This document shows positions 1-10,664 of a stretch of DNA of 64,000 nucleotides, one piece after another. Location: the NCBI RefSeq assembly GCF_040786275.1, contig NZ_JBFMVT010000002.1, positions 1,550,001 through 1,614,000 of the forward strand, given 5' to 3'. The notes under the pieces were generated by a model. It worked only from the letters and a program-made list of their open reading frames with translations. It was not told the origin of the DNA and ran no database searches. This DNA is from Buttiauxella gaviniae (GTDB lineage Bacteria; Pseudomonadota; Gammaproteobacteria; Enterobacterales; Enterobacteriaceae). A program made the position numbers and the translations under genes. How positions within the stretch are numbered: the first letter of the stretch is position 1; every line of letters begins with the position of its first letter.

Positions 1-471
1 CTGATCGGTTCCGTGTTTGTCGCCCTGCTTTATCACTGGGGTGGCGGTAGCCTGTTACCGGTCGATAAAAGCCTGATTCACACCGTTGCGCTGGCAAAAA
101 CCACCGCACCGGCAATGGTGCTGTTCTTTAAAGGTGCTTTGTGTAACTGGCTGGTTTGTCTTGCTATCTGGATGGCCGTTCGTACCGAAGGTGCCGCGAA
201 GTTCATCGCTATCTGGTGGTGTCTGCTGGCGTTTATCGCATCCGGTTATGAGCACTCAGTCGCTAACATGACGTTGTTCGCCCTGTCCTGGTTTGGCAAT
301 CATAGCGACGCTTATACGCTGGCTGGCATCGGCCACAACCTGCTGTGGGTAACGCTTGGGAATACCCTGTCTGGTGTAGTATTCATGGGCCTGGGTTATT
401 GGTATGCTACGCCGAAAGCCGAGCGTCCACAGCCTGAGCGAATCGCTAAGCCGGAGACTGTTCGCAACTAA
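1..471 (+). CDS. nirC: NirC nitrite/formate-family channel, 3' part only
   Basis: C-terminal 156 residues of the inner-membrane nitrite channel of the formate-nitrite transporter family, which moves nitrite in and out of the cytoplasm for the NADH nitrite reductase NirBD. The reading frame is open from base 1, so the start lies outside the window; the full protein is usually about 268 residues. The visible part has three or four hydrophobic helices and the family motif SGYEHSVANM in a membrane region. The tail is short and charged. It ends 19 bases before cysG, matching the nirBDC-cysG operon in which siroheme synthesis is coupled to nitrite reduction. Identification is by recalled similarity to the E. 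coli protein and by context. Confidence 0.95.
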   Translation: MIGSVFVALLYHWGGGSLLPVDKSLIHTVALAKTTAPAMVLFFKGALCNWLVCLAIWMAVRTEGAAKFIAIWWCLLAFIASGYEHSVANMTLFALSWFGNHSDAYTLAGIGHNLLWVTLGNTLSGVVFMGLGYWYATPKAERPQPERIAKPETVRN

Positions 472-490
472 TTTCTTTTGAGGATTGACC

Positions 491-1864
491 GTGGATCACC
501 TGCCTATATTTTGTCAATTGCAAGGTCGTGCCTGCTTACTTGTTGGTGGTGGCGATGTTGCAGAACGTAAAGCGCGTTTATTGATGGAGGCAGGTGCACA
601 GGTCACTGTCAATGCCCTGGACTTCTCCCCGCAGTTCCATGCGTGGGCTGAACAGGGCATGATCGCTCTGGTTCAGGGCGAATTTGACCCCGCACTGCTT
701 GATGTTTGCTGGCTGGCGATTGCCGCCACAGATAACGATGCCGTGAATCAACACGTCAGCGATGCGGCGGAATCCCGCCGTATTTTCTGTAATGTGGTCG
801 ATGCCCCTAAGCAAGCCAGCTTTATCATGCCATCGATTATCGACCGTTCACCGTTGATGGTGGCGGTATCGTCCGGTGGCACCTCCCCTGTTTTATCCCG
901 CCTGTTACGTGAAAAACTTGAAGCGTTTCTGCCGCTGCATCTGGGCAAAATCGCCTCTTATGCCGGAACGCTGCGTGGCCGGGTAAAAGCCAATTTCAAA
1001 ACCATGGGCGAGCGTCGCCGCTTCTGGGAAAAATTCTTCTCTAACGATCGTCTGGCGCAATATCTGGCGAACGAAGACCAACTGGCGATCGATAAAGAAA
1101 CAGATGCGATGTTTACCACACCGCTGGATCATCGCGGCGAAGTCGTGCTGGTCGGTGCAGGGCCTGGGGATGCAGGTTTATTGACGCTGAAAGGTTTACA
1201 GCAAATCCAGCAGGCTGATGTAGTGGTTTATGACCGTCTGGTATCCGATGACATCATGAACCTGGTGCGCCGCGATGCTGACCGCATATTTGTTGGTAAA
1301 CGTGCGGGCTATCACTGCGTTCCACAGGAAGAGATTAACCAGATTCTGCTGCGTGAAGCGCAGAGCGGAAAACGAGTGGTGCGTCTGAAAGGCGGCGATC
1401 CGTTTATCTTTGGCCGTGGTGGTGAAGAGTTAGAAACGCTGTGCGAAGGTGGGATTCCGTTTTCCGTCGTCCCAGGCATTACAGCCGCATCGGGCTGCTC
1501 TGCCTATTCGGGTATTCCGTTAACTCACCGCGACTATGCACAGAGCGTGCGCCTGGTGACTGGCCACCTGAAAACAGGTGGTGAACTGGATTGGGAAAAC
1601 CTGGCTGCAGAAAAGCAAACGCTGGTGTTTTACATGGGCCTGAACCAGGCTCCAGCGATTCAGGAAAAACTGATCGAGCATGGAATGTCTGCGGATATGC
1701 CGGTTGCGCTGGTGGAAAATGGCACTGCCGTTAACCAGCGTGTTGTCAGCGGAGCGCTAAGTGAACTGAGCGGATTATCGACCCAAGTCAAAAGCCCGGC
1801 GCTAATTATTGTTGGCAGAGTGGTTGCATTGCGAGATAAGCTGAACTGGTTCTCGAATCACTAA
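491..1864 (+). CDS. cysG: CysG siroheme synthase (multifunctional)
   Basis: Makes siroheme from uroporphyrinogen III: two SAM-dependent methylations, NAD-dependent dehydrogenation and ferrochelation, all cytoplasmic. At 457 residues it equals the usual length. The N-terminal dehydrogenase/ferrochelatase half opens with the dinucleotide-binding motif [14 protein letters not shown]. The serine-rich stretch [10 protein letters not shown] corresponds to the phosphoserine region known in the Salmonella enzyme. The C-terminal uroporphyrinogen methyltransferase half starts near residue 215-220 with [16 protein letters not shown] chose the GTG at 491 (reading [10 protein letters not shown]) because it matches the known start and has TTGAGG 8 bases upstream; an in-frame TTG at 485 is less likely. 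It is the last gene of the nir operon and is followed by a terminator. Confidence 0.97.
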   Translation: MDHLPIFCQLQGRACLLVGGGDVAERKARLLMEAGAQVTVNALDFSPQFHAWAEQGMIALVQGEFDPALLDVCWLAIAATDNDAVNQHVSDAAESRRIFCNVVDAPKQASFIMPSIIDRSPLMVAVSSGGTSPVLSRLLREKLEAFLPLHLGKIASYAGTLRGRVKANFKTMGERRRFWEKFFSNDRLAQYLANEDQLAIDKETDAMFTTPLDHRGEVVLVGAGPGDAGLLTLKGLQQIQQADVVVYDRLVSDDIMNLVRRDADRIFVGKRAGYHCVPQEEINQILLREAQSGKRVVRLKGGDPFIFGRGGEELETLCEGGIPFSVVPGITAASGCSAYSGIPLTHRDYAQSVRLVTGHLKTGGELDWENLAAEKQTLVFYMGLNQAPAIQEKLIEHGMSADMPVALVENGTAVNQRVVSGALSELSGLSTQVKSPALIIVGRVVALRDKLNWFSNH

Positions 1865-1879
1865 AAAAGTCATCTTTTG

Positions 1880-1916
1880 AAAAAGGCTCGTTATATATTA
1901 TGGCGAGCCTTTTTTA
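1880..1916 (+). terminator. Rho-independent terminator after cysG
   Basis: Stem GGCTCG/CGAGCC (1885-1890 and 1904-1909) with an A-rich upstream arm and a run of T from 1910. It ends the nirC-cysG transcript. Confidence 0.85.
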
Positions 1917-2058
1917 TTTATGTTTTTTTAATAAGCAAAGGAAATCGTGTATTCAGGCAGTAAGATTCCGGACTTAGCAATGTCATTAGTAGCTCCTATA
2001 CTGAGCAGCCTTTTTTATATGTAAATATCGTTTCTATTACTAATGACATGGAATCAAA

Positions 2059-2238
2059 ATGATTAAATTCGTGAAAGTCGCCGTCCTCTTTACCGCAGTA
2101 GCAACTCTTACCGCATGCTCTGGCCACGTTGAAAATAAAGACAAAAGCTGTGGATATGATTATTTCCTGCATCCAGCTATCTCTATATCTAAAATCATTG
2201 GCGGTTGCGGACCCGCGGTGGAACAACCTGTTAAATAG
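2059..2238 (+). CDS. yhfL: YhfL small lipoprotein
   Basis: 59-residue predicted lipoprotein. It begins MIKFVKVAVLFTAVATLTAC, a basic N-terminus, a hydrophobic core and the lipobox LTAC with the lipidated cysteine at residue 20. The mature part holds the conserved stretch LHPAISISKIIGGCG recognised from E. coli YhfL (55 residues). Function is unknown. It has its own upstream gap of about 190 bases after the cysG terminator and is followed by a strong hairpin, so it is probably monocistronic. In E. coli K-12 the frl and yhfS-Z genes lie between yhfL and trpS; here only 100 bases separate them. Confidence 0.88.
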   Translation: MIKFVKVAVLFTAVATLTACSGHVENKDKSCGYDYFLHPAISISKIIGGCGPAVEQPVK

Positions 2239-2245
2239 TTCGCAA

Positions 2246-2280
2246 AAATACATCACCCTTTCACAAGGGTGATGTATTTA
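2246..2280. terminator. Bidirectional terminator between yhfL and trpS
   Basis: Perfect 15-bp inverted repeat AAATACATCACCCTT/AAGGGTGATGTATTT with a 4-base loop. A-rich and T-rich edges on both sides allow it to end yhfL rightward and the trpS cluster leftward. Confidence 0.8.
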
Positions 2281-2340
2281 ATGTTCGCAGAATCAACAGA
2301 AATACTCCCCAGACAGGAAGAGTATATTAGCGGTGGGTTA

Positions 2341-3345
2341 TTAAGGCTGGGCCACAAACCCAATCACGTCATAAACTTTCTTCAACGTAGCGCTCGCATG
2401 TGCACGCGCTTTCTCTGCCCCGTCTTTCATCACTTGCTGCAAGTAGGCTTCATCGTTACGGAAACGGTAAAAACGTTCCTGCAACTCGGTCAACATGCCG
2501 GATACCGCCTCAGCAACTTCACCTTTCAGATGGCCATACATTTTGCCTTCAAACTGCTGTTCGAGTTCCGGGATAGATTTACCCGTTACGCCCGCCAGGA
2601 TGTCCAACATGTTGGAGACACCCGCTTTGTTAGCGGTGTCGTAGCGCACAACAGGCGGCTCGTCTGAGTCAGTTACCGCACGTTTGATTTTCTTCACTAC
2701 CGCTTTCGGGTCTTCCAGCAGGCCGATAACGTTGTTGCGGTTATCATCTGACTTAGACATTTTCTTGGTTGGCTCAAGCAGAGACATCACACGCGCGCCG
2801 GATTTCGGGATAAACGGCTCTGGTACTTTGAACACATCGCCATACAGCGCATTGAAACGCGCAGCGATGTCGCGACTCAGTTCCAGGTGCTGTTTCTGAT
2901 CTTCGCCCACCGGCACCAGGTTGGTCTGGTACAGCAGAATGTCGGCGGCCATCAATACCGGGTAGTCAAACAAACCGGCGTTGATATTCTCGGAATAGCG
3001 GGAAGACTTGTCTTTAAACTGAGTCATGCGGCTCAGTTCGCCGAAATAGGTGTAGCAGTTCAGCACCCAGCCCAACTGTGCATGTTCTGGCACATGGGAC
3101 TGTACGAAGATGGTGCTTTTAGCCGGATCAATACCACAAGCCAGATACAGCGCCAGCGTATCGAGTGTACGCTTACGCAATTGTGCCGCATCCTGACGTG
3201 CGGTAATCGCATGCTGGTCTACGATGCAGTAAATGCATTCGTAATCGTCTTGCATATGGACCCACTGACGCAGCGCACCCATGTAGTTACCGATGGTCAA
3301 TTCACCTGATGGCTGTGCGCCACTAAAGACGATGGGCTTACTCAT
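2341..3345 (-). CDS. trpS: TrpS tryptophanyl-tRNA synthetase
   Basis: Charges tRNA-Trp with tryptophan in the cytoplasm; class Ic synthetase of 334 residues, the usual length. The ATP-binding HIGH-type motif appears as [12 protein letters not shown] near the N-terminus and the KMSKS loop as KKMSKSDDN near residue 195. It is the last gene of the leftward cluster aroK-aroB-damX-dam-rpe-gph-trpS, and its start overlaps the end of gph by 8 bases, which suggests translational coupling. Confidence 0.98.
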   Translation of the reverse strand: MSKPIVFSGAQPSGELTIGNYMGALRQWVHMQDDYECIYCIVDQHAITARQDAAQLRKRTLDTLALYLACGIDPAKSTIFVQSHVPEHAQLGWVLNCYTYFGELSRMTQFKDKSSRYSENINAGLFDYPVLMAADILLYQTNLVPVGEDQKQHLELSRDIAARFNALYGDVFKVPEPFIPKSGARVMSLLEPTKKMSKSDDNRNNVIGLLEDPKAVVKKIKRAVTDSDEPPVVRYDTANKAGVSNMLDILAGVTGKSIPELEQQFEGKMYGHLKGEVAEAVSGMLTELQERFYRFRNDEAYLQQVMKDGAEKARAHASATLKKVYDVIGFVAQP

Positions 3346-4051
3346 GTTCTGATTCCTGATGTTCTTTGTTAGAGAGCCCTAATGCGGGCAATAACTCGTT
3401 GAAATGGTTAAATACGTAATCGGGCTTGCTCAACTCGATGGATTCACCGTAGTTGTAGCCGTAGGTCAGGCCGATGGAACAACATCCTGCCGCCTGTGCT
3501 GCAAGAATATCGTTGCGGGAATCGCCCACAAACAGCAATTCTTCTGCGCTCAAATTCAACTGTTCCATCACTTTGTGTAGCGCTTCAGGATGCGGCTTTT
3601 TATTTTCCACATCGTCGCCACCAATAATGACCTTGAAGTAATGCGCGATGCCTAATCTTTCCAGCATCGGTAAGACAAACGGAGTCGGCTTGTTAGTTAC
3701 CAGCCCCATTGGAAGACCTTTTTCCGCCAAAACCGCCAGGGTATTAGCCACTTCCGGGAACAGGAAGCTGCCTTCTTCCGTGGTTTGTGCGTAGAAGGTA
3801 TCAAATAATTTGCGTGCCATACGGCATTTATCGGCTTCGGGTTCTTCGCCTTTTAACGCCCATGTGAGCGCGCGCTGAACCAGCACATCGGCACCGTTGC
3901 CAATCCACTTTTCGACTTTATCTTCACCCGCAGTCGGCAACTCCAGCGCATAGAGCGCCTGGTCCAGGGCCTCGGTCAGACCCAGCGCGGTGTCAACCAA
4001 CGTACCGTCTAAATCAAAGGCGATACCGCGAATTTTATTTAACTTATCCAT
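3338..4051 (-). CDS. gph: Gph phosphoglycolate phosphatase
   Basis: HAD-superfamily phosphatase that removes 2-phosphoglycolate, including that formed in repair of 3'-phosphoglycolate DNA ends. The nucleophile motif FDLDGTLVD is at residues 12-20 and the C-terminal acidic motif FVGDSRNDI is present. At 237 residues it is about 15 shorter than the recalled E. coli protein; the difference lies in the cap region after [14 protein letters not shown]. It overlaps both neighbours by 8 bases (rpe upstream, trpS downstream), consistent with a tightly coupled operon. Confidence 0.95.
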   Translation of the reverse strand: MDKLNKIRGIAFDLDGTLVDTALGLTEALDQALYALELPTAGEDKVEKWIGNGADVLVQRALTWALKGEEPEADKCRMARKLFDTFYAQTTEEGSFLFPEVANTLAVLAEKGLPMGLVTNKPTPFVLPMLERLGIAHYFKVIIGGDDVENKKPHPEALHKVMEQLNLSAEELLFVGDSRNDILAAQAAGCCSIGLTYGYNYGESIELSKPDYVFNHFNELLPALGLSNKEHQESEHE

Positions 4052-4721
4052 GACTTACCTTTGCCAACTCACTACGCATATGATCAATAACGGCTTTGTA
4101 ATCTGGCTGATTGAAAATGGCTGAACCCGCGACAAACATATCCGCGCCTGCTGCAGCAATTTCAGCAATATTGTCAGCCTTAACGCCACCGTCCACTTCC
4201 AGACGAATGTCATAGCCAGAAGCATCAATACGCTCACGCACCTGGCGCAATTTTTCCAGCGTATGAGGAATAAATGACTGACCGCCAAACCCTGGGTTTA
4301 CGGACATCAGCAAAATAACATCCAGCTTATCCATCACATGATCAAGCCAACTAAGCGATGTAGCCGGGTTAAACACCAGGCCCGCTTTGCAGCCATGCTC
4401 TTTAATCAGTTGGAGGGAACGGTCGACGTGCTCAGAGGCTTCGGGGTGGAAAGTGATGATGTTGGCACCCGCCGCGGCAAAATCCGGAATAATACGGTCA
4501 ACGGGTTTTACCATCAGATGCACGTCAATAGGGGCAGTAATACCGTAATCGCGCAAGGCTTTTAACACCATCGGGCCGATGGTGAGGTTAGGTACATAAT
4601 GGTTATCCATAACATCGAAATGGACGACATCCGCACCAGCAGCCAGCACCGCCGCCGTGTCTTCACCCAGGCGGGCAAAATCGGCTGAGAGGATTGAGGG
4701 GGCAATCAAAAACTGTTTCAT
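4044..4721 (-). CDS. rpe: Rpe ribulose-phosphate 3-epimerase
   Basis: Interconverts ribulose 5-phosphate and xylulose 5-phosphate in the pentose phosphate pathway. TIM-barrel protein of 225 residues with the metal and catalytic motifs [24 protein letters not shown] and [10 protein letters not shown] and the phosphate-binding GGV and GSAIF segments near the C-terminus. I set the start at 4721 (MKQFLIAPS) because GGAG lies 7 bases upstream and the family starts there; six further in-frame codons upstream are probably not translated. It lies 45 bases after dam. Confidence 0.97.
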   Translation of the reverse strand: MKQFLIAPSILSADFARLGEDTAAVLAAGADVVHFDVMDNHYVPNLTIGPMVLKALRDYGITAPIDVHLMVKPVDRIIPDFAAAGANIITFHPEASEHVDRSLQLIKEHGCKAGLVFNPATSLSWLDHVMDKLDVILLMSVNPGFGGQSFIPHTLEKLRQVRERIDASGYDIRLEVDGGVKADNIAEIAAAGADMFVAGSAIFNQPDYKAVIDHMRSELAKVSHG

Positions 4722-4766
4722 CCGCTTCTCCAATAGCAAATCATTAACGACTGCGGACGAAACGGC

Positions 4767-5585
4767 TCAGGCATTCACTTTATAAAGTGCCAGCAGTTCG
4801 TCCACCTTGTTACGCGTTCCGCCATTTCGGCTAATACTGCGTCGCACTTGCACCACATGCAGTTTTGCCTGTTGGTACCATAACCGAGTGAGTTCCGTGT
4901 CATGGTTAGAAATCAGCACCGGAATGCGATTTTCCTGCAAATCTTCGGCTAGCTGCGCGAGGTGTTGCTGCTGCACAGCGTTAAAGCTGTCGGTGTGATA
5001 CGCAGTAAAATTAGCCGTTGCAGACAAAGGCGCGTAAGGCGGATCGCAATAGACCACCGATCCCGGGGCAACATCTGCCATGCTGACATCATACGACTGA
5101 CACAAGAATGTGGCGTTTTGTGCTCGTTCGGCAAAATGATACAACTCTTCTTCAGGGAAGTAGGGTCTGATGTAGCGGCCAAACGGGACATTGAATTCAC
5201 CACGTAGGTTATAACGACAAAGGCCGTTGTAACAATGGCGATTCAGATATAAAAACAGCAGCGCGCGACGAAACTCATCTTTGCACTGATTAAATTCGGT
5301 ACGATTCAGATAGAACGCCTGCTCATCGTTTTGCGCGGCGCTAAAGAGTTTTCGAGACTCCTGAACGTACTCATCCGTGCGAGTTTTGACGATATTGTAG
5401 AGGTTTATCAGATCGCTATTAATATCTGCGAGGATATAACGGGAGTAATCAGTATTCAGAAAGACTGAGCCGGCGCCGACAAACGGCTCAATCAGACAAT
5501 CACCTTTCGGCAGATACCTTTTAATGTCTTCGAGCAGGGGGTATTTCCCCCCCGCCCATTTCAGAAAAGCGCGATTTTTTTTCAT
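4767..5585 (-). CDS. dam: Dam DNA adenine methyltransferase
   Basis: Methylates the N6 of adenine in GATC using SAM, directing mismatch repair and timing of replication initiation. 272 residues, close to the E. coli length of 278. The N-terminal SAM-binding segment is LKWAGGKYPLL, motif I is EPFVGAGSVF and the catalytic motif IV is DPPY within CDPPYAPLS near residue 180. It is flanked by damX and rpe as in E. coli, where transcription from several upstream promoters sets Dam dosage. Confidence 0.97.
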   Translation of the reverse strand: MKKNRAFLKWAGGKYPLLEDIKRYLPKGDCLIEPFVGAGSVFLNTDYSRYILADINSDLINLYNIVKTRTDEYVQESRKLFSAAQNDEQAFYLNRTEFNQCKDEFRRALLFLYLNRHCYNGLCRYNLRGEFNVPFGRYIRPYFPEEELYHFAERAQNATFLCQSYDVSMADVAPGSVVYCDPPYAPLSATANFTAYHTDSFNAVQQQHLAQLAEDLQENRIPVLISNHDTELTRLWYQQAKLHVVQVRRSISRNGGTRNKVDELLALYKVNA

Positions 5586-5649
5586 GCTGCCTAACTATTT
5601 ACACCTTTTCCTGCTGTGGAAAGGTTCCAACAGCGGCTGCGCTTGTTCA

Positions 5650-6987
5650 TCACTTCAGATCAGACTGAACCTGATGGATAGGTTTTGCCCATGGGTTCTT
5701 GGCCTGTACATCTGCTGGCAATGTTGCAACGGCACGTTTAGCTTCATCTTTGTTGGCATAGATGCCGCTAACCAACACATACCATGGCTGACCATTACGT
5801 ACAGTCTGGTAGACCATATAGTGTTGCAGATTCTCTTTCTTAGCCCATGCATTCAAGTTTGCTGAGTTAGAAGAAGAGCTGAGCTGCAAGGTGTAATGGC
5901 TACCTGGCGCGCCTTTAAGTGCGCTTACATCGCCAGAAACCGCGCCGCCTGCCGCAGCTGCAACAGGTGCTGTTGCAGTTGCTTTTGGTGCTTGAGCAGT
6001 TGCTGCTGGTGTAGTAGTGGTTGCTTTAGGTGCCACGGCGGTAGCGGGTGCTTTAACCGGAGCGGTTGAAGTCGCCGCTGGTGCAGTAACTGGCTCGCTA
6101 CGTTTCGCGGTCGCTACCGGTTTTGATTCCGTTTCGGTACTTTTCGCGGCAGGCTGTTGCTTCGCAGGCTGAGCTTTATGCTGCGGCTCAATCACCGTTG
6201 TTTTACGTTCCTGACGAGGAGCTGCTTGCTTCGCAGGCTCTGATTTCGCTACCTGGCGCGGAGCCGTTGTTGCACCATTGCTACCGGCAACGGCCGCAAC
6301 AGTTGCAGGCGCCGTTGGTAAAGTAGAGCTGGTTACCGCGTTATCAATCTGGCCTGATTGTTGAGTCAGAGCATTATTCAGATCGCCCGGGACTTCAACA
6401 CGCTGCTGCCCCTGAGGTGCAGGCTGAGTTTGTGCATCAGTTGGGGTAGAAGAGATAGCAGGAAGCGTCACTTCTTGTGGGTTACCTGCATTTTCTGTCT
6501 GATTAACCGCAGACGTCGAACCCGGTTGAGGTTGTGCACCATTAGCCTGATCGGCAGTATTGCCATTCGCACCAGACAAATCGATATTTTTCTCAGCACC
6601 CGGTTGCTGCTGTGCAGTTTCAGTGGTGTCTGAAGGAGCTTTCAGGGCCGAGCCGATGCCGATGATCAACAGCAGCAGGACAAGAATACCAATGCCCATC
6701 ATGATGTGTTGGCGGGAGACCGGAACTTTCTGTTTAGCGGATTTTTTACGAGCACGTGCCGGACGACGTTCTGAGGATTCTACCTGAAGTTCCTCATCAT
6801 CATTTTCATACTCTTCTTCGTCACGAGAACGGCGAGAACGCGCAGGACGAGGTTCCTCGGCGTCTAACTCAACATCATCGACATTGATTTGCGGCTCATT
6901 GTCGCGCTCATCAGCTTTACGGGAACGGTTTGAACGACGATCGCTAGGATCGGGTTTCAGCTCGTCTTCCGGTTTAAACTCATCCAT
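5650..6987 (-). CDS. damX: DamX, SPOR-domain cell-division protein
   Basis: Inner-membrane protein that localises to the division septum by binding denuded peptidoglycan glycan. Domain order in 445 residues: a charged cytoplasmic segment with many D/E and R/K to about residue 95, one transmembrane helix at about 97-117 ([19 protein letters not shown]), a long low-complexity periplasmic linker rich in P, A, T, Q and K, and a C-terminal SPOR domain (about 365-440, with [10 protein letters not shown] and [16 protein letters not shown]). It is somewhat longer than the recalled 428-residue E. coli protein because of the linker. It lies between aroB and dam in the same operon. Confidence 0.95.
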   Translation of the reverse strand: MDEFKPEDELKPDPSDRRSNRSRKADERDNEPQINVDDVELDAEEPRPARSRRSRDEEEYENDDEELQVESSERRPARARKKSAKQKVPVSRQHIMMGIGILVLLLLIIGIGSALKAPSDTTETAQQQPGAEKNIDLSGANGNTADQANGAQPQPGSTSAVNQTENAGNPQEVTLPAISSTPTDAQTQPAPQGQQRVEVPGDLNNALTQQSGQIDNAVTSSTLPTAPATVAAVAGSNGATTAPRQVAKSEPAKQAAPRQERKTTVIEPQHKAQPAKQQPAAKSTETESKPVATAKRSEPVTAPAATSTAPVKAPATAVAPKATTTTPAATAQAPKATATAPVAAAAGGAVSGDVSALKGAPGSHYTLQLSSSSNSANLNAWAKKENLQHYMVYQTVRNGQPWYVLVSGIYANKDEAKRAVATLPADVQAKNPWAKPIHQVQSDLK

Positions 6988-7084
6988 TTAACACCCCACT
7001 CAAAGGCATGTGCCAGTGATTCGAACTCAGCACATAACCCGAAGTTAAAAATCGCCTGATTTCAGCGACCGAAATTTCTAATAA

Positions 7085-8173
7085 TTAAGCCTGCTGACAA
7101 TCAGCAATAGCGGACAAAACGACATCGTGTGGCACTCCGCCACGCACTTCACTCTTCCCGATTGCCAGTGGCAACACTAAGCGCAGCTCACCAGCCAAAA
7201 CTTTCTTATCACGCAACATGTGGGGCATATACGCGTCTGCTGACATTTCTTTCGGCCCGGTAACCGGTAGCCCGGCTCGTTGCAGCAGTTTAATGATTCG
7301 CTGCACATCTGCCTCACTGAAGTTCCCGAGACGCTGTGCTGTACGTGCGGCCATTACCATACCTGCAGCAACAGCTTCACCATGCAGCCAGTTGCCATAG
7401 CCCATCTCAGCTTCTATAGCGTGACCAAAGGTGTGACCCAAATTCAGTAAAGCACGTAAGCCGCTTTCGCGCTCGTCAGCGGCAACAACTTCTGCTTTCA
7501 GCTCACAACAACGGCGAATACACCAGGACATCGCTTTACCATCGAGGGCAAGCAACGCATCCAGGTTTTCCTCAAGCCAGTTGAAGAATTCACCGTCGAG
7601 GATAATGCCGTACTTAATCACTTCCGCCAGGCCAGACGCCAACTCCCGCGCCGGTAAAGTATTGAGACAGTCAAGATCCACCACTACCGAAGCAGGCTGG
7701 TAGAACGCGCCAATCATATTTTTACCGAGGGGATGGTTAACGGCTGTTTTACCGCCAACAGAAGAATCCACTTGCGAAAGCAATGTGGTTGGAACTTGAA
7801 TAAAACGTACGCCGCGTTGATAACTCGCCGCAGCAAAGCCAGTCAGGTCACCGATGACACCACCGCCGAGGGCAATAAGTGTCGTGTCACGACCGTGTGG
7901 CTTTTCAAGCAACGCAGTAAAGACAGTGTCTAATACAGCGAGGCTTTTAAATTGTTCGCCATCCGGAAGGATGACGGAATCGACTTTAACGCCCGCTTGC
8001 TCCAGCACGCCACGCACCTTTTCCAGGTAGAGCGGCGCCAGGGTTTCATTGGTCACCAGCATCGTCTGGTCGCCAGCTTTCAGCGGCCCAAAAGATGCCG
8101 AGTCACTAAATAACCCAGCAGCAATGGTGATAGGGTAACTACGTTCCCCGAGAGTGACTGTTAACCTCTCCAT
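7085..8173 (-). CDS. aroB: AroB 3-dehydroquinate synthase
   Basis: Second step of the shikimate pathway: cyclises DAHP to 3-dehydroquinate with NAD and a divalent metal. 362 residues, the same as in E. coli. Visible motifs are the NAD-binding [14 protein letters not shown], the substrate-site [17 protein letters not shown], and the metal-binding GHTFGHAIE and GNWLHGEAV histidines. It follows aroK by 59 bases; the pair supplies aromatic precursors and heads the operon. Confidence 0.98.
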   Translation of the reverse strand: MERLTVTLGERSYPITIAAGLFSDSASFGPLKAGDQTMLVTNETLAPLYLEKVRGVLEQAGVKVDSVILPDGEQFKSLAVLDTVFTALLEKPHGRDTTLIALGGGVIGDLTGFAAASYQRGVRFIQVPTTLLSQVDSSVGGKTAVNHPLGKNMIGAFYQPASVVVDLDCLNTLPARELASGLAEVIKYGIILDGEFFNWLEENLDALLALDGKAMSWCIRRCCELKAEVVAADERESGLRALLNLGHTFGHAIEAEMGYGNWLHGEAVAAGMVMAARTAQRLGNFSEADVQRIIKLLQRAGLPVTGPKEMSADAYMPHMLRDKKVLAGELRLVLPLAIGKSEVRGGVPHDVVLSAIADCQQA

Positions 8174-8232
8174 AACGCGAAGTCCACCTTGATGTTGCTT
8201 AGCCCGCAGGCGTTAATTCGATTAAGCCAGAA

Positions 8233-8754
8233 TCAGTTGCTTTCCAACATATGAATAATCTGGTTAGCAACCACTTTGGCACTTTGGTCGTCGGTGCGAA
8301 TCGTCACATCAGCAATCTCTTCATAAAGAGGATTGCGTTCCTGAGCTAACGCTTCAAGAACTTCACGCGGTGGAGTCTCAACTTGCAGCAGTGGGCGTTT
8401 TTTATCACGCTGTGTACGAGCAAGCTGTTTTTCAATTGTGGTTTCAAGATACACCACAACTCCACGGGCGGAGAGACGGTTACGGGTCTCACGAGACTTC
8501 ACAGAGCCGCCGCCAGTTGCCAGCACAATGCCCTGTTTTTCAGTGAGTTCGTTGATGATTTTTTCTTCGCGATCGCGGAAGCCGTCTTCGCCTTCAACGT
8601 CGAATACCCAGCCCACATCAGCTCCGGTACGTTTCTCAATCTCTTGATCAGAATCGAAAAATTCCATATTGAGTTGCTGAGCTAACTGACGCCCAATAGT
8701 GCTTTTGCCGGCACCCATAGGCCCAACCAGAAAGATATTGCGTTTCTCTGCCAT
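8233..8754 (-). CDS. aroK: AroK shikimate kinase I
   Basis: Phosphorylates shikimate at the 3-OH using ATP. 173 residues, the usual length. The Walker A motif is [11 protein letters not shown] at residues 11-21, the shikimate-binding aspartates lie in FFDSDQEIE and the glycine-rich ATGGGSV loop follows. It is the first gene of the leftward cluster; its promoter must lie in the 319-bp gap before hofQ. Confidence 0.98.
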   Translation of the reverse strand: MAEKRNIFLVGPMGAGKSTIGRQLAQQLNMEFFDSDQEIEKRTGADVGWVFDVEGEDGFRDREEKIINELTEKQGIVLATGGGSVKSRETRNRLSARGVVVYLETTIEKQLARTQRDKKRPLLQVETPPREVLEALAQERNPLYEEIADVTIRTDDQSAKVVANQIIHMLESN

Positions 8755-9073
8755 TTTTTCGGTACTACTAAGACAATTCGTTGATGATAAACCCGCCCTG
8801 TTACAACCAGGTGCAGCGGGACATGAACTGAAACCTCATAAGCGATAGTGCGAGAGTCAGACTGAAAATTATCTCAATACTCAAGGTAGTTTGGCAACCG
8901 ATTATATTCCCCCGCGTCGCTATGGAGTCGAAAACGCATAAATCAGGGTTATCTGTCACAAGACTTGAGCAACCAGCCTCTCGAAACGGTACACCTTGTA
9001 AGCTAATTCCTCTCTGGCGTCAAACACCTGGGCACCGTTTCACAGAAAAACTCCACAATGATGAAACAAAACG
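8755..9073. other. Intergenic gap between hofQ and aroK
   Basis: 319 bases without a convincing gene. It must carry the promoter of the aroK-aroB-damX-dam cluster and the end of the hof transcript. An open frame on the plus strand (8922-9128) has no family features and runs antisense into hofQ. I see no clear terminator or operator. Confidence 0.5.
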
Positions 9074-10339
9074 CTACGGAACAGGGATAAGTCGTGGCGT
9101 AATAAATACCACTAACTCGCGACGTTGATGGTTCTTTGCATCATGGCGAAGCAGGCTCCCGACCAGTGGTAACGAGCCTAGAACAGGAACGATATCGCTG
9201 CTGTCTTTATTGTGTTGCTGGAAGATTCCACCCAAAGCAAGGGTTTCACCATTTTTTACCGCGACGACGGTTTCAATCTCCTGCTTATCAATCGCCAGCA
9301 CTTCGCCATCGGCTTGCTGGATGCTTCGGCCCGGCATATTTTGGCTAATACGCAGCTTTAAGTGGATATTGCCGTGGGGCTGAATCGTCGGCGTAACTTC
9401 CATCCCTAAAACCGCCTCTTTAAATTCAATGGCTGTAGCCCCGCTTTCGCCGCTGGAAACCTGGTAAGGAATTTCAGTGCCTTGTTTAATGCTGGCAGGT
9501 TGTTGATGCGCGGCCATCAGGCGCGGGCTGGCGATAATCTCCAGTTGCTGCTGTTGCTCCAGAGCCGATAACTCCATTTCCAGCAGCCGCCCATCGATGC
9601 GGGCAATGTTGAAACCTACTTTTGTGCTGGCGGTACTGACGGAAAGATCCGCCGAAATGCCCGTCGGCTGATAGAGTTTGCTTTCACCCGCCGATTCTGC
9701 CGCAGACCACTTCACACCCAGCTCACGGAGCTTATCCTTATTAATAGTGACGATATGCGCCTCGATTTCCACCTGCCCGATGGGTAAATCCATCTCCTTA
9801 ACCCAATCTGCAAGCTGTTTGAGCACCATTTTATTATCACTAACAATCAATCGATTAGTCCGTTTATCGACGATAAGATTTCCCTGAGGGCTTAACAGCT
9901 TATTACCCGTCGATTTTAATGCCGCTGCAAGTTCAGCAACATCAGCATGATGTGGGGCAAAAACCTGGTGCAACATCGGCTGGTCAAGCTGCTGCTGTTT
10001 ACGTTGTTCTGCGGCAGAGGCTTGTTGTTCCCGCAGGCGGGCTTTGGGCAAAATCTGAATAACATTTCCTTCCCGTTGCTGGCTCAGTTCCGCTGTGTTC
10101 AACACCAACTGGAACGCCTGTTTCCACGGGACGTTAATCAAATTGAGGGACAGTACGCCTTCCACGCCGGGTGCGATCATCAGGTTGATATTTTGGCTTT
10201 CAGCCATTGCCTGTAAAACCTGTGCAACTGGCGCGTTATCTAGCACCATTGAAATACCTTTATCTACCTGATTTGTCTGATTCGCCTGGCTTGCGAATGG
10301 CAGAGCCAGAGTCAGAAGTAATACCCGAATCCATGGCAT
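9074..10339 (-). CDS. hofQ: HofQ, secretin-like outer-membrane pore
   Basis: Secretin-family protein related to PilQ/ComE, thought to form the outer-membrane pore for DNA uptake used as nutrient. 421 residues: signal peptide (to about residue 19, cleavage after FASQA), an N-terminal secretin/TonB-short domain and N1 domain, then the C-terminal secretin domain with IIASPRLMA, EIPYQVSSGESGATAIEFKEAVLGMEV (in part) and the closing VFITPRLI. Length is close to the recalled 412 of E. coli. The start at 10339 has AAGGA upstream. Its first 80 bases overlap the 3' end of hofP. Confidence 0.93.
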   Translation of the reverse strand: MPWIRVLLLTLALPFASQANQTNQVDKGISMVLDNAPVAQVLQAMAESQNINLMIAPGVEGVLSLNLINVPWKQAFQLVLNTAELSQQREGNVIQILPKARLREQQASAAEQRKQQQLDQPMLHQVFAPHHADVAELAAALKSTGNKLLSPQGNLIVDKRTNRLIVSDNKMVLKQLADWVKEMDLPIGQVEIEAHIVTINKDKLRELGVKWSAAESAGESKLYQPTGISADLSVSTASTKVGFNIARIDGRLLEMELSALEQQQQLEIIASPRLMAAHQQPASIKQGTEIPYQVSSGESGATAIEFKEAVLGMEVTPTIQPHGNIHLKLRISQNMPGRSIQQADGEVLAIDKQEIETVVAVKNGETLALGGIFQQHNKDSSDIVPVLGSLPLVGSLLRHDAKNHQRRELVVFITPRLIPVP

Positions 10340-10664
10340 ATGTTTTTCCTTTTAGTTCCCAACGGTAAGAAGAGGGTTGGCAGGCAAGCTCAAGCCTGGC
10401 GTTTACAAAACCCGTTCCGATACTTTCAATTTTCGCCCCTGGTATAAGCTCCATATCAACCTTCATTCGCCGCCATGCACCTTGCGGGCTAAGCATTAAC
10501 GCCGTATTTGTCCTCGGCGAACTGATCACCCCCTGCAGTACCCAGGTGGAAAGTTGCCCGGTCAGTTTTTCACAAGGGGAGATTTGCGGCTGAAAAGGGT
10601 TGGGTGGCATCGCCCACACGGGTGCCATCGCTATGAAAAATCCCCAACAAAGGCTACGGTTCAT
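10260..10664 (-). CDS. hofP: HofP, PilP-like pilus assembly protein
   Basis: 134-residue predicted periplasmic protein with a signal peptide ending near VWA and the short motif NPFQP just after it, as in PilP-like proteins that link the inner-membrane PilMNO complex to the secretin. Length equals the recalled E. coli HofP. It overlaps hofO by 11 bases and hofQ by 80 bases in different frames. The C-terminal tail that overlaps hofQ is polar and poorly patterned, so the overlap may reflect a drifted stop position. Function is inferred from gene order. Confidence 0.88.
   Translation of the reverse strand: MNRSLCWGFFIAMAPVWAMPPNPFQPQISPCEKLTGQLSTWVLQGVISSPRTNTALMLSPQGAWRRMKVDMELIPGAKIESIGTGFVNARLELACQPSSYRWELKGKTYAMDSGITSDSGSAIRKPGESDKSGR

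Noticed and set aside
8922..9128. 68-codon ORF on the plus strand in the hofQ-aroK gap
   Set aside because: Runs antisense into the end of hofQ, with no ribosome-binding site and no family features.
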